A stretch of 64,000 bases of DNA from Desulfoluna sp942491485 (GTDB lineage Bacteria; Desulfobacterota; Desulfobacteria; Desulfobacterales; Desulfolunaceae): positions 310,001 through 374,000 of the forward strand of contig CALOAX010000017.1 of NCBI GenBank assembly GCA_942491485.1, written 5' to 3'. The position numbers were made by a program, and so were the translations under genes. The notes below the pieces were generated by a model that saw only the letters and a list, made by a program, of their open reading frames with translations, did not search any database and had not been told where the DNA came from. Shown here piece by piece: positions 51,386 to 61,049 of the stretch; positions within the stretch are counted from its first letter, which is position 1, and every line of letters begins with the position of its first letter.

Positions 51386-52903
51386 TTACTTTTCCATCAC
51401 CAGCCTGAAGCCGATGCCGGCGTTTATATCGCACTCTTTTACAAAGAGGCGGTTGGCAGATCGGCAGTCCCGGTCATCGCTGCTCCAGCTGCCGCCCCGG
51501 ATGACACGCTTCTCGCCTCGAATCGGGCCTGTGGGATCGGTCCGGGGCCGGTTGTCGTATGTCCCTTTCCAGTCCTCGCACCACTCCCAGACGTTGCCGT
51601 GCATGTCGTAGAGGCCCCATCTGTTTTTGGCTTTTTGGGCCACCTCGTGGAGGGTGTACCCGGAGTTGCTGTTGTGCCAGCCCATGCGGTCCATGTTGGT
51701 GTCGTATGCGCAGGTCAGTTCCAGCAAGGGGCCGTTCGAGAAGGCCTCGGTGCTTCCCGCCCGACAGGCGTATTCCCACTCTGCTTCTGTGGGAAGGCGG
51801 TAGATGCCGGTGGTCTCCATGGTGTTGAGTCGCCGGATGAACTCCTGGACATCGGTGAAACAGACACGGTTCACCGGGCAGTTGCCCCCGCATTTTTTGT
51901 AATAGGAGGGGTTGGTCTCCATGAGGGCGTTCCATTGTGCCTGGGTTACCTCTGTGGTCTGCATGTAGAAGCCGCGGGTGAGGGTTACCTCATTGGGCGT
52001 TTCGTCGGCATCTCGTCCCGGTTCATTTTTGGGGCTGCCCATGGTGAACGTGCCGGGGGGTATCCAGGCGAAGTCCATATCGAGGGGATGTCCGGATAGT
52101 TGAGTCCCCGGTAGGGGTGTCGTTTCCGCTGATTTCGCTTCCTCCTCCTTCTCGGCATTCACTATGGGGCTGAGTTCGGTTGGTGTGTGCTCGGGCATTT
52201 TCTTCTTTGCATAAAAGGCGATGAGACGGGTGTGCTGATGGCGTCGGTGGATGTCTCTTTCTGTGCTTTCCGGGCTTTCGGCCTCACCTGTGCCGTAGAT
52301 TTCGTAGAAAGCGTGGGGGGTGTTGACGAGGTAGTGGTCGATGATGGCTTGGGGGAAGCGGGCGCGACGTTCTGAGAGGGCCAGGTTCTCCTTTTCGGTG
52401 CCCGGCATGGAAGCCCTGCCGACGCTGATGAAAAAGAGGGTGCGCCCATGGCTTTCCCTTGCAAGGTAATCCATGAATCGCACCAGGCGACGGTGTTCGG
52501 GGCTGTTTTCCGAAAAGGAGTCGGTGCCGGTTTCGAAGAAGAGGGTGATCTCTCCGCTGCCCTGGCGTTTGGAGGTCTCTACGATGAGGCTGAGGATGCG
52601 CTCAACCATGATGAGATTTTTGTTGATGAGGCGTTTGGTGTCCGCATTCTGGTTGATCTCTTCCAGCCGGACCAGTGCTTCCATGGCGCTGTTGTGGTGA
52701 CTGCAGAGAAGGGCTGCCAGTTTTTGGGCCTGTTTTTCGGATGCATGGCCCCAGAAAGTGCCATGGGGCATGCCGACCTCTTCAAGGAGGGCTCTCTCCA
52801 AAGGAGAATGAGGGGAGGTTGCCCACAGGGAATCAAGGACCACGAGGCTCGTCAGGAGAAACAGCATGGCGAGCACGGGACGGGTGAGGCGTCGGCCTGT
52901 CAT
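51386..52903 (-). CDS. OmpA-like and formylglycine-generating-enzyme-like fusion protein
   Basis: 505 aa. Signal peptide or anchor at about 8-28. Residues about 115-225 have the pattern of an OmpA-like peptidoglycan-binding domain (ITLFFETGTDSFSENSPEHRRLVRF, then LALSERRARFPQAI). Residues about 265-503 are an FGE-sulfatase/SUMF1-like domain: FAWIPPGTFTMGSPKNEPGRDADE, YRLPTEAEWEYACRAGST, GLYDMHGNVWEWCEDW, VIRGGSWSSDDRDCRSANR. Most such domains are not true formylglycine enzymes; a wall-attached binding or modifying role is inferred. Its start overlaps the RsbW-like stop by 4 bp. Confidence 0.85.
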   Translation of the reverse strand: MTGRRLTRPVLAMLFLLTSLVVLDSLWATSPHSPLERALLEEVGMPHGTFWGHASEKQAQKLAALLCSHHNSAMEALVRLEEINQNADTKRLINKNLIMVERILSLIVETSKRQGSGEITLFFETGTDSFSENSPEHRRLVRFMDYLARESHGRTLFFISVGRASMPGTEKENLALSERRARFPQAIIDHYLVNTPHAFYEIYGTGEAESPESTERDIHRRHQHTRLIAFYAKKKMPEHTPTELSPIVNAEKEEEAKSAETTPLPGTQLSGHPLDMDFAWIPPGTFTMGSPKNEPGRDADETPNEVTLTRGFYMQTTEVTQAQWNALMETNPSYYKKCGGNCPVNRVCFTDVQEFIRRLNTMETTGIYRLPTEAEWEYACRAGSTEAFSNGPLLELTCAYDTNMDRMGWHNSNSGYTLHEVAQKAKNRWGLYDMHGNVWEWCEDWKGTYDNRPRTDPTGPIRGEKRVIRGGSWSSDDRDCRSANRLFVKECDINAGIGFRLVMEK

Positions 52904-53316
52904 GGCAGAAAGATGCAGAGCTTTGTGCGGTTTTCGTTTTCGTTGGGGTGGTAGGTGAACCGGTCCACCACCTGGGAGACGATAAAGATGCCGAATCCCC
53001 CTTCCTGGGAGCCGTCAAAGAGGGGCTGGGGGACCTCGTCGGGCTCAAAGGGGTTGCCGTGGTCGATGAAGCTGACGCAGATCCGGTCGGTTTGGACCGT
53101 CGCCCGAATGGATATGGGTTGCCCTGGCTGCCCCCGGTAGGCGTGCTTGATGATGTTGGCCGTGACCTCATTGGCGGCCAGCTCCATGCGGTCCACGGGG
53201 TCGTCGGGGATGCCGGCAAACACCTTCCGAAGAAAGCCGCGCACTTCCGAAAGGACCTGGAGGTCACTTTGCACCTGGAGGTTTTTTTCAATGATGGGGT
53301 GTTCTGTTTCTGGCAT
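52900..53316 (-). CDS. RsbW-like anti-sigma factor/serine kinase
   Basis: 138 aa from the ATG at 53314-53316. HATPase_c fold: MELAANEVTANIIKHAYRG (N box), ICVSFIDHGNPF (G1) and GGFGIFIVSQVVDRFTY (G2). These are the marks of RsbW/SpoIIAB-type kinases, which phosphorylate STAS antagonists. Together with the STAS gene two genes downstream it forms a partner-switch module. It overlaps the OmpA-FGE gene by ATGA and heads the minus-strand locus. Confidence 0.9.
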   Translation of the reverse strand: MPETEHPIIEKNLQVQSDLQVLSEVRGFLRKVFAGIPDDPVDRMELAANEVTANIIKHAYRGQPGQPISIRATVQTDRICVSFIDHGNPFEPDEVPQPLFDGSQEGGFGIFIVSQVVDRFTYHPNENENRTKLCIFLP

Positions 53317-54060
53317 CGTTTCTGACTTTGGTTGAGGGTAACTGCATGGGGCCGTCTGACCATATGCGTCAGGACGGGTGAACAGACCAGACGCCACATG
53401 TTACCTCATAACGGCTCCGCGTGTCATCTGAGCTCTGGTGCGGTGGGCTGTTGGTGAAAGAGTGGGGACAGCTCCGCCCTTTGCTTTACATAACGGGGGT
53501 GCTCCCGTTGAGAAAGCAGGAGGTGTGTCTGGCTGTTTGGTGGGGTGGCCTTGATGACTATTCAGAAAGGCTCTGGCGGCGTCTTCTCCATTCCCTGTGT
53601 ATGGGGAGATTGCCAAGGGGGGAACAGAGGGTATGGGCAGTGACATGGTTGGTAAACGCACCACTTGAAAATAAGGTAGGGCATGATGGTCGCCGTGGGT
53701 CAGATAAGGAGGTCGAGGACGTCTGCGAGGCCAGGGATCGGATGCTTACAGAATGGATGATGTCAGGTTGATATTCAATGTCTCTATATTAATGGGTAAT
53801 TACCCATAAATCAACCTCCCAGTTCACTCGGGCGGGTGTTCCTTTTTTTGCCTATGACACAATGACATGAGAGGTACGTATTCCGTCCCAGAGTGACGTA
53901 GGTCACAGAGGTTGACCACTTGGCGGTGTAAAGTGGGGGTACTGAAAACGGGGGTTGTATGGTACTTTGTTGGATGTAATCCCTTTGACACCAGCCTGTT
54001 ACCCTTTGTCTCCATGCCGGGATATGCGAATGCACTGCCGCCGAAAAGAGCGATAAGAGC
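53317..54060. other. Gene-free spacer between divergent units
   Basis: About 740 bp without a supportable gene. A perfect 16-bp palindrome ATGGGTAATTACCCAT lies at 53792-53807, and GGTACGTATTCC at 53873-53884 resembles the palindrome at 54085. Open frames on both strands here lack ribosome sites and family features. Confidence 0.6.
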
Positions 54061-54098
54061 TTGTGCGTGTACGTGCAGGTGTGTAGAATACGTATTCT
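54061..54098 (+). promoter_or_regulatory. Candidate promoter and palindromic operator of the activase gene
   Basis: TTGTGC (54061-54066), 17-bp spacer, TAGAAT (54084-54089). The -10 box overlaps a perfect 14-bp palindrome AGAATACGTATTCT (54085-54098), a position where a repressor would block transcription. Further palindromes TTGAAttcTTCAA (54126-54138) and GGGGCGCCCC (54141-54150) lie before the start codon. Confidence 0.4.
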
Positions 54099-54226
54099 GA
54101 AAATGGTACGTATGTTTTCTGATCCTTGAATTCTTCAAATGGGGCGCCCCCTTTTTGCTGCTCAAAAGAGAAAAACCTCCCCTTGCGCCCGTTGAAAAAA
54201 ACGAACCCCTCATACAGGAACCACAG

Positions 54227-57200
54227 ATGACTCTGAACATTCTAGGACTGGACATCGGCTCCGTGTCGGCAACCGCCGTGGAGATGACCCCCTGCAGGCA
54301 GATTGTAAAAAAGGTGAGCCTTCAGCACAAAGGCGAGATGAAAACGGCCGTGGAAACACTCCTCGGAAACTTCTCGGATAGCCGGATTGCGGCGGTGGCC
54401 GTCACCGACACCACCCCTTCCCTGATTGAGGCATCACGGCGATACGACGGGCGAATCAGCCTGATCCGTGCGGTTAAGCATTTTCACCCGGAGATTCGAA
54501 CCATGCTCTCGGTGGGGGGCGAGCAGTTTGCCCTGATCCGTTTTGATGAAGAGGGCAACTACGTGGACACCCGGGGCAACACCTCCTGTGCGGCCGGAAC
54601 GGGGAGTTTTCTGGATCAGCAGGCGGGGCGCCTCAACCTTTCCGGGATTGAAGAGCTCTCCCGCGTTGCCGAAGAGAGCAACGGAACCTTTCCCGAAATT
54701 GCTTCCCGGTGCGCCGTGTTTGCGAAAACCGATTTAATCCATGCTCAGCAGGAGGGCTATTCCCTTTCCGAGATTTGTGACGGGCTGTGCCACGGTCTTG
54801 CCAAGAACATTGCCGATACGGTTTTTGCTTCCAGAAAGCAGGAGACCCCAGTCCTTTTTGTGGGCGGGGTGGCGTTGAACCGGACGGTAACCGCTCACCT
54901 GGAAGCCCTTGCCGGGGTGCCCTTTGTTACTGATGAGATGGCTCTCTACTACGGGGCCGTGGGGGTGGCGCTGGAGCTTATCGATGAGGGAGGCGTCTCG
55001 TCAGATGCCGTGCCCCTTTCCATGCCCGAAGGGATACTGCAGCAGGAGACCTTTACCAAAGAGTACCATTACCCCCCATTGGAGCTTCGCCTCTCGGACT
55101 ACCCCGATTTCGCAAGTGAGGAGAGTTACGACCTCCCCTTTGAACAGGACGGCCTGAAAAGTTTCGTGGAGGTGGATATCTACGAGACACCGGAGGTGAA
55201 CAAGCTTCCCGTGACCCTTGGGATTGATATCGGCTCTACCAGCACCAAGGCCGTGGTTGTGGATGCTGAGAAACGGGTCATCGCAGGGTTTTACACCCGT
55301 ACCTCGGGGCGTCCCGTGGGGGCGGTCTCCGGCATCTTCGAAGCAGCCGAAGAGGTGGAAAAAAGGCTGGGAGTCACCTTTGACTGGCAGGGAGCCGGCA
55401 CCACGGGGTCGGGTCGGAAGTTTATCGGCAGCATCGTGGGAGCCGACCTGTTTCTTGATGAGATCACCGCCCATGCCCGGGCCGCCTGTGAGCTGAACCC
55501 CTCTGTTGACACCATCATCGAGATCGGCGGCCAGGACGCCAAGTTCACCACCCTGAAGGACGGCATGGTCACCTCCTCGGTGATGAACAACGTCTGCGCG
55601 GCCGGTACCGGAAGCTTTATTGAGGAGCAGGCCCTGAAGCTCGGGTGCGGGGTGCGGGATTATTCAGCACGGACCCTGGGGGCTCGCGCCCCCATGAGCA
55701 GCGACCGCTGCACGGTGTTCATGGAGCGCGATATCAACCACTACCTGGCCGGGGGCTTTTCTGTGGACGATGTTCTCGCCTCAGCCCTGCACTCGGTGCG
55801 GGAGAACTACCTGATCAAGGTGGCGGACGAGGGGCGCATCGGTGACGTGATCTTTTTCCAGGGAGCCACGGCCAAAAACAAGGCCCTGGTGGCGGCCTTT
55901 GAACAGCGCCTTGGGAAACAGATCCTGGTGTCCAAGTACTGCCACCTGACAGGTGCCCTGGGAACGGCCCTCACCCTTCTGGATGAAGGCGTACGAGAGA
56001 CCACCTTCAGGGGAACAGGGCTTCACCGGCAGGCGATCCCCGTCATACCGGAGGTGTGCACCCTGTGCAACAACCGGTGCAAGATCTCCGTGGCCGATGT
56101 GGCCGGGGAGAAGGTCGCCTACGGGTTTCTCTGCGGCAGGGATTACGAATCCACCTCTTTTGTGAGCAGCAACACCGCGGGTTTTGATCTTCTCAAGGAA
56201 CGGAGAAAGGTGTATCGCCAGGAGAAGCGAAAAACGTATCGCCACAAAGAGGTCATAGGCATTCCGGCTGCCCTGCACCTCCATGAAGACCTCCCTTTTT
56301 GGAAGCGGTTTTTTTCTGCGCTTTCCATCGAAACCCTCACCAGCGAAAGCCTCAAACCAGCGGTGAAGGAGGGGAAGAACCTCACCGGAGCCGAGTTCTG
56401 TGCACCCATGACGGCCCTCCACGGCCACGTCTCCCACCTCTCCGACAAGGCTGACTTCGTATTTTTGCCCTATTACATCGAAAACAAGAACCCGGAGAAG
56501 GGAGGCAGGCGTCAATACTGCTACTACACCCAATTTTCGCCGGCGGTCCTCTCCGCCTCGGCCCTGAAGGGGCGGGCAACGCTTCTGACCCCCACCTTGA
56601 AGTATATTTACTCCGGTGTGCACACACGGTACCAGCTTTATCGCATGATGAAGCAGGTGACGAAAAAGCCCATCAGCTTTTTTGAAATTTCCACCGCCTA
56701 CAACAAGGCCCAGGAGTTCATGGAGGACTCGAAAAAGCAGCTCAAGGGTGTCTACGAAGGGGCCTTTGCCCCGGAGGAGAATCTCTCGGTGGTCCTTCTC
56801 GGACGGCCCTACACGGTGCTTTCCCCTTATGCCAACAATCGGATTCCCGAGATCTTTGCCGAGCGGGGGATAAAGTCATTTTTTCAGGACATGCTGCCCA
56901 AAGGGGACACGGCAAAAATTCGGCCCATGCTGGACGAGCTGCACTGGAACTATGCGGCGAAAATCCTTGAAGCCGCCGAAACAGCCGTGGGGACTGACGG
57001 CCTCTACCCGGTGTTTGTCACCTCCTTTAAGTGTGCCCCGGACTCCTTTATCATCGATGCCTTCAAGAAGGTGATGGAGACCAACAACAAGCCCTACCTT
57101 ATTCTGGAGTTGGACGAGCACGACTCAAGCGTGGGGTACGAGACCCGCATCGAAGCGGCCATCCGTTCTTTCAGGAATCACCACAATCAGACCGGGGCAG

Positions 57201-58441
57201 AGGCAGCCGGCGACTATTCCCTTGTGAACCCGGAGCTGACGAAAGAGGTGCGCGACAAGAATGTGGTGATTCCCAACTGGGATCCCATCACCTGCCGGCT
57301 TCTGGCTGAGAACCTGCGTCGGGAAGGCTTTACCACCTACCTGATCAAGGAGACCCCTGCCACCATTCAAAAAAGCTTAAAGTTCAACACCGGCCAGTGC
57401 ATTCCCGTAAACGCCATCGCCCAGGGCTTCATCGAGTGCATGGAGGAGAACCAGCTGGACCCTGCCCACACCGTGCTGTGGATGTCCCATTCGGAGCTGG
57501 CCTGCAACATCAAGCTCTATCCCCATTTCATCAAGAGCCATCTCAAGGCGCATGGGGGCGGTATGGAGAAGGCCGGGGTGTTTGTGGGGGAACTCTCCTT
57601 TATGGATATTTCCATTCGGGCGGGGATGAACGCGTACTTCGGGTATCTTTTCGGGGGGCTCCTGAGAAAGATGATCTGCCGGATTCGGCCTTACGAAGTG
57701 ACGGCGGGAGCCACCGATATGGTGGCCGAGCGGTCCATTGAAATTCTCTGCGACGCCCTGGCAGGGTATCGGACCAAGGAGAGTGCCGTCATTCAGGTGA
57801 CCGAGCTCTTTTCAACGATTAAGGTCAGGAGGGAAGAACGCATCAAGGTCGCCCTGTTCGGAGATCTCTATGTGCGGGACAACGACGTGATGAACCAGGA
57901 CCTGGTCCGGGTGATCGAGGCCCATGGGGGCGAGGCCATCACCACCCCGTACAACGATTATGCCAAGATGATCGCGGAGAAGTATTTCAAGAAGTGGTTT
58001 GCCGAAGGAAAGTACATGAACGTTCTCTCGTATAAGCCCCTTCTGGCCGCTATGAATACGCTTGAGAAACGTTATCTCAAGTACTTTGAGCGGGTGCTTC
58101 CCGATGTGCGTCACACCTACGATGACGACCCCGAAAAGATTATTGGGCAGTACAACCTCTCCCTTGAAAACACCGGGGAGTCCATGGACAATATTCTCAA
58201 GGTCCACTACATCAAAAAGCATTACCCGGATGTGGGGCTCTTCGTCCAGACCAGTCCCGCCTTTTGTTGCGCGTCTCTCATCACCGAGGCCATGACGGAA
58301 AAGATTGAGGCAGTCACCGGCGTGCCGGTGGTCTGCGTCACCTATGACGGCACCGGGGGCAACAAGAACAGGCAGATTATCCCCTACCTGAAATACCCGC
58401 GAAAAGCCGAAAGGGTCGACCTTCGGAAGGCAACGGCCTGA
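54227..58441 (+). CDS. 2-hydroxyacyl-CoA dehydratase activase, large multidomain form
   Basis: 1404 aa from the ATG at 54227 (AGGA nine bases upstream; the frame is open to 54155). Two BadF/BadG/BcrA/BcrD ATPase domains in tandem: the first begins LGLDIGSVSATAVEM with SCAAGTGSFLDQQAGRL, the second begins LGIDIGSTSTKAVVVD with GGQDAKFTTL and NVCAAGTGSFIEEQA. The Cys in each CAAGTGSF motif is the ligand of the bridging [4Fe-4S] cluster in known activases. A Cys-rich segment CTLCNNRCK and a long DUF2229/HgdB-like C-terminal half follow. Such proteins power radical dehydratases or reductases by ATP-driven electron transfer. No dehydratase gene is nearby, so the target is unknown. Confidence 0.9.
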   Translation: MTLNILGLDIGSVSATAVEMTPCRQIVKKVSLQHKGEMKTAVETLLGNFSDSRIAAVAVTDTTPSLIEASRRYDGRISLIRAVKHFHPEIRTMLSVGGEQFALIRFDEEGNYVDTRGNTSCAAGTGSFLDQQAGRLNLSGIEELSRVAEESNGTFPEIASRCAVFAKTDLIHAQQEGYSLSEICDGLCHGLAKNIADTVFASRKQETPVLFVGGVALNRTVTAHLEALAGVPFVTDEMALYYGAVGVALELIDEGGVSSDAVPLSMPEGILQQETFTKEYHYPPLELRLSDYPDFASEESYDLPFEQDGLKSFVEVDIYETPEVNKLPVTLGIDIGSTSTKAVVVDAEKRVIAGFYTRTSGRPVGAVSGIFEAAEEVEKRLGVTFDWQGAGTTGSGRKFIGSIVGADLFLDEITAHARAACELNPSVDTIIEIGGQDAKFTTLKDGMVTSSVMNNVCAAGTGSFIEEQALKLGCGVRDYSARTLGARAPMSSDRCTVFMERDINHYLAGGFSVDDVLASALHSVRENYLIKVADEGRIGDVIFFQGATAKNKALVAAFEQRLGKQILVSKYCHLTGALGTALTLLDEGVRETTFRGTGLHRQAIPVIPEVCTLCNNRCKISVADVAGEKVAYGFLCGRDYESTSFVSSNTAGFDLLKERRKVYRQEKRKTYRHKEVIGIPAALHLHEDLPFWKRFFSALSIETLTSESLKPAVKEGKNLTGAEFCAPMTALHGHVSHLSDKADFVFLPYYIENKNPEKGGRRQYCYYTQFSPAVLSASALKGRATLLTPTLKYIYSGVHTRYQLYRMMKQVTKKPISFFEISTAYNKAQEFMEDSKKQLKGVYEGAFAPEENLSVVLLGRPYTVLSPYANNRIPEIFAERGIKSFFQDMLPKGDTAKIRPMLDELHWNYAAKILEAAETAVGTDGLYPVFVTSFKCAPDSFIIDAFKKVMETNNKPYLILELDEHDSSVGYETRIEAAIRSFRNHHNQTGAEAAGDYSLVNPELTKEVRDKNVVIPNWDPITCRLLAENLRREGFTTYLIKETPATIQKSLKFNTGQCIPVNAIAQGFIECMEENQLDPAHTVLWMSHSELACNIKLYPHFIKSHLKAHGGGMEKAGVFVGELSFMDISIRAGMNAYFGYLFGGLLRKMICRIRPYEVTAGATDMVAERSIEILCDALAGYRTKESAVIQVTELFSTIKVRREERIKVALFGDLYVRDNDVMNQDLVRVIEAHGGEAITTPYNDYAKMIAEKYFKKWFAEGKYMNVLSYKPLLAAMNTLEKRYLKYFERVLPDVRHTYDDDPEKIIGQYNLSLENTGESMDNILKVHYIKKHYPDVGLFVQTSPAFCCASLITEAMTEKIEAVTGVPVVCVTYDGTGGNKNRQIIPYLKYPRKAERVDLRKATA

Positions 58442-58448
58442 TGCAGAA

Positions 58449-58480
58449 GGCCGGAAGAGGTAACCCTCTTCCGGCCTTTG
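58449..58480 (+). terminator. Terminator of the activase gene
   Basis: Perfect 12-bp stem GGCCGGAAGAGG/CCTCTTCCGGCC with a TAAC loop, beginning seven bases after the stop and followed by a short TTTG run. Confidence 0.75.
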
Positions 58481-58520
58481 CAAAACAAGCAAGCCATGGT
58501 CAACGCCGTGCGCAAGAACT

Positions 58521-58628
58521 CGCCCCCGGCGGCAAGGTGGCACCACCTTGAAAGGGGAGGTACGAATGCGATACGTCCTGACGTATTTTCTACGTTCGTT
58601 ACGTTCGCATTCGCGTTGCCTGCAAGGG
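58521..58628 (-). repeat. Composite palindromic repeat, copy 20 (subtype B)
   Basis: CCCCCGGCGGC, AAGGTGgcaccACCTT, GAATGCG and CGCATTCGCG with inner ATACGTCCTGACGTAT. The cap end faces the activase gene. Confidence 0.65.
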
Positions 58629-58650
58629 CGCGCATTGTCCGTGGCAGGTA

Positions 58651-58683
58651 CATGAGCTGACGCAATTTGGCGTTCAGCTCATG
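58651..58683. terminator. Hairpin between convergent genes
   Basis: CATGAGCTGA-CGC pairs with GCG-TTCAGCTCATG around a short loop, with one bulge. It lies 13 bases beyond the stop of the minus-strand lipoprotein gene. A possible terminator, but T runs are weak on both sides. Confidence 0.4.
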
Positions 58684-58695
58684 GGTTGTGTTGCA

Positions 58696-59229
58696 TCATT
58701 TTTTTGGCATCTCTTTGAACATCTGCTTCACCGCATACTCAAGGCGTGCCTTAACCATGCCCTCATCAATGTCCTTCTGAACCTCACCCGTAGCCACCCC
58801 CATCCAGATGATCATGCCGGTTTGACTGTCCACGAGGGCGAGGAGCAGCCCACCCTGGGGCATATGGGACAGGATTTCCGTTTGAGTCTCTTTGTCCACT
58901 TTTAATCCGAGGGCGTCCATATCAACCCCTGCTGCGAAAACGGCCAATAAATCGGGGTTGGTTTGACTTTCGGACATACCGCGATAGCGCAGCTCACGAT
59001 CCATCAAGTGCTTTATCTCGGCATCCGCATCAAATCCGGTCGGTTCCCACTGACCCCGTGGGTCGTTTAAGATGCTTGCACTGGCCAGCCAGGAGTAGGT
59101 CTTGTATCCCATAAAATTTGTCTTTGGGGAGAGTTGGGTGCTGACCTTGATGTCCTTGACCGGAGCTGAAGCGCAGCCTGACAGAATAACAATGAGAAGA
59201 ACAACGAGGAACGCGCGTTTTTTGAACAT
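58696..59229 (-). CDS. DUF4136-type lipoprotein, copy 1
   Basis: 177 aa from the ATG at 59227-59229. Lipoprotein signal with LSGC and Cys19. The rest follows the DUF4136 pattern: YKTYSWLASASILNDPRG, IKHLMDRELRYRGMSESQTNPDLLAVF, and the end GGLLLALVDSQTGMIIWMGVATGEVQ. Envelope lipoproteins of unknown role. A close paralogue runs off the right edge of the window, and the two flank the sensor genes. Confidence 0.8.
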   Translation of the reverse strand: MFKKRAFLVVLLIVILSGCASAPVKDIKVSTQLSPKTNFMGYKTYSWLASASILNDPRGQWEPTGFDADAEIKHLMDRELRYRGMSESQTNPDLLAVFAAGVDMDALGLKVDKETQTEILSHMPQGGLLLALVDSQTGMIIWMGVATGEVQKDIDEGMVKARLEYAVKQMFKEMPKK

Positions 59230-59903
59230 GGGCCTGATCTCCTTAAGTGATGTTAATATTTCAATGATTTCGTGTGGTCGATGCCCGGCATGCAACAACA
59301 TCGAATGGGCCTATTGATGTGTCTCTTTCACCACCAGTTGCCCGGGATGTGTTGTTTGAATGCGATGTGTCATTTTTTTACGTGTCGACGCCACATGTCG
59401 TGACGGTGACAGAGCCGTTAAGGGTTCCGTGAGTATATCAGAATTCTATCTTTGGTGATCAATATTTTGTTCAGAGAGTGTGTTTATGTTTTTTTGAACA
59501 ATGTAATTATCTAAGGTAGGGAAGGCATTTTTTTTGGGTGGTGAGTGCCTTGCTTGCCACCATGGAGGTGACCTGCCGTTTCAGTGGCATGCCCTCGTGA
59601 CGTTTGGTGTGGGACCAAAGCTGTTGATTAAACAGAGAACTGTGTGCATAATCGAGGGGATACTGGTGTTTTAGTTTCATCCATTTTCATGCGCCTTCTG
59701 TCATTCTGTCTGGCAGGGTGGAGTAAACCTTTCGACACACGCCTTCTCTTTCGACACCACTGGGTATTCAGCCCGTACGTTTACGCTACCTGTGCCCTTA
59801 TTCCGTTTTAAACGATTCGTTTTACTCACCTCTCTGTCAATCAGGATTCCAGGCTTCCCTGTCGGAAGGCTTATCATGGATACCATAATATCGGGAGGCA
59901 CAC
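59230..59903. other. Gene-free spacer upstream of the sensor pair
   Basis: About 670 bp, AT-richer than its surroundings. An inverted repeat TTGTTCA ... TGAACAA lies near 59469-59501. No convincing open frame, RNA or promoter is seen apart from the ribosome site GGGAGGC just before 59904. Confidence 0.5.
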
Positions 59904-61022
59904 ATGCCACGTGGGGTGAAATCAGACAGGGTGATCCGTGTCGTCCTGGGCTTTCTGGTGGTGTTTTTGTTGGGGTGTTCATGCACTCGGAACGCCGAAT
60001 CCATTAAAATAGGGGCCATCATCCCCCTGACTGGGGCTGCCTCCCAGCACGTTGTTTTTGTGGATGCCATGACACTTGCCATTGATGAGATTAACGCCTC
60101 AGGCGGGGTGAACGGCAGGAAACTGGACCTCGTTGTAGAGGACAGTCAAAGCAATGCGGAGGAGGGAAGGCGTGCTTTTGAGCGTATGGAGAAAGCCCAC
60201 AACCCACTGATCTACTTGACCACGACAAGTGTGGTTTCCATAGGCTTGGCTCCCCTTGCCGAGGAGGCAAACGTGGTGCTTGTGGGGATGGCGGCTTCGA
60301 GCCCCCGTGTGACACCGGGCAGGCAGTGGGTGTTCAAGTACTATATCACACCGGAGGATGAGGTGGCTCCCATTGTCAGCCACCTCCAGTGGTTGAAGAT
60401 CAAGACCCTGGGCATTCTCTATCAGGATGACGCCTTTGGCAGATCTTTGGACGTGGCTGTTACTCAAGGGGTTGAATCGTCGGGGGTGCGGGTTGTGAGC
60501 CTTCCCTTTGCCACATCGGATCCGGGATTCGAGGAAAAGATCTCCCGCATCGATGACATGGAGGCGATCTATGTTGTGGGATTTGTCCGTGTGGCCGGAA
60601 AGGCCATTCAGGAACTGAGGAGGCAGGAGTACCCCGGCATTATTCTCTCCTACTCAGGGGCATCGAGCCTGCCCCAGGCCATGCCGGAGATGCTTCCACA
60701 GCTTGAAGGCATCTATCTTGCCGCTCCCATTATTTACAACCCCAACTACGTCTTTGCCCGGGAGGCAAAGGATCGTTACGAGCGACGGTTTAAGCAGAAC
60801 TTTACCCACCAGGCGGCCAACGGATATGATTTTGTTCATATCCTTGCCGGACTTCTGGAGGGTGAAGAGATGACTCGGCAAAGGGTCCGTGAACTTCTCG
60901 AGAGTGAGTTTTCGTATCCCGGGGTGTTCGGATACATCGAAAAGAAGGCCGGGCAACACGACATTACCTTTCCCCTCTATCCCGCACGGATTCTTGACGG
61001 AGCCATTCACTACCTGCAATAG
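59904..61022 (+). CDS. LivJ-type periplasmic binding lipoprotein
   Basis: 372 aa with ribosome site GGGAGG. Lipoprotein signal LLGC with Cys25. It then follows the branched-chain amino acid binding protein family: IKIGAIIPLTGAASQHVVFVDAMTLAIDEINASGGVNGRKLDLVVED and LGILYQDDAFGRSL. No ABC permease or ATPase genes are beside it; a histidine kinase gene follows 27 bp downstream. I infer that it presents a small-molecule ligand to that kinase rather than feeding a transporter. Confidence 0.88.
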   Translation: MPRGVKSDRVIRVVLGFLVVFLLGCSCTRNAESIKIGAIIPLTGAASQHVVFVDAMTLAIDEINASGGVNGRKLDLVVEDSQSNAEEGRRAFERMEKAHNPLIYLTTTSVVSIGLAPLAEEANVVLVGMAASSPRVTPGRQWVFKYYITPEDEVAPIVSHLQWLKIKTLGILYQDDAFGRSLDVAVTQGVESSGVRVVSLPFATSDPGFEEKISRIDDMEAIYVVGFVRVAGKAIQELRRQEYPGIILSYSGASSLPQAMPEMLPQLEGIYLAAPIIYNPNYVFAREAKDRYERRFKQNFTHQAANGYDFVHILAGLLEGEEMTRQRVRELLESEFSYPGVFGYIEKKAGQHDITFPLYPARILDGAIHYLQ

Positions 61023-61049
61023 CCCATCTTTAAATGAGGTGACTCAGTC

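Noticed and set aside
53421..53771. 116-codon plus-strand frame in the spacer before the activase
   Set aside because: No ribosome site, odd composition (many Trp and Arg) and no recognisable domain.
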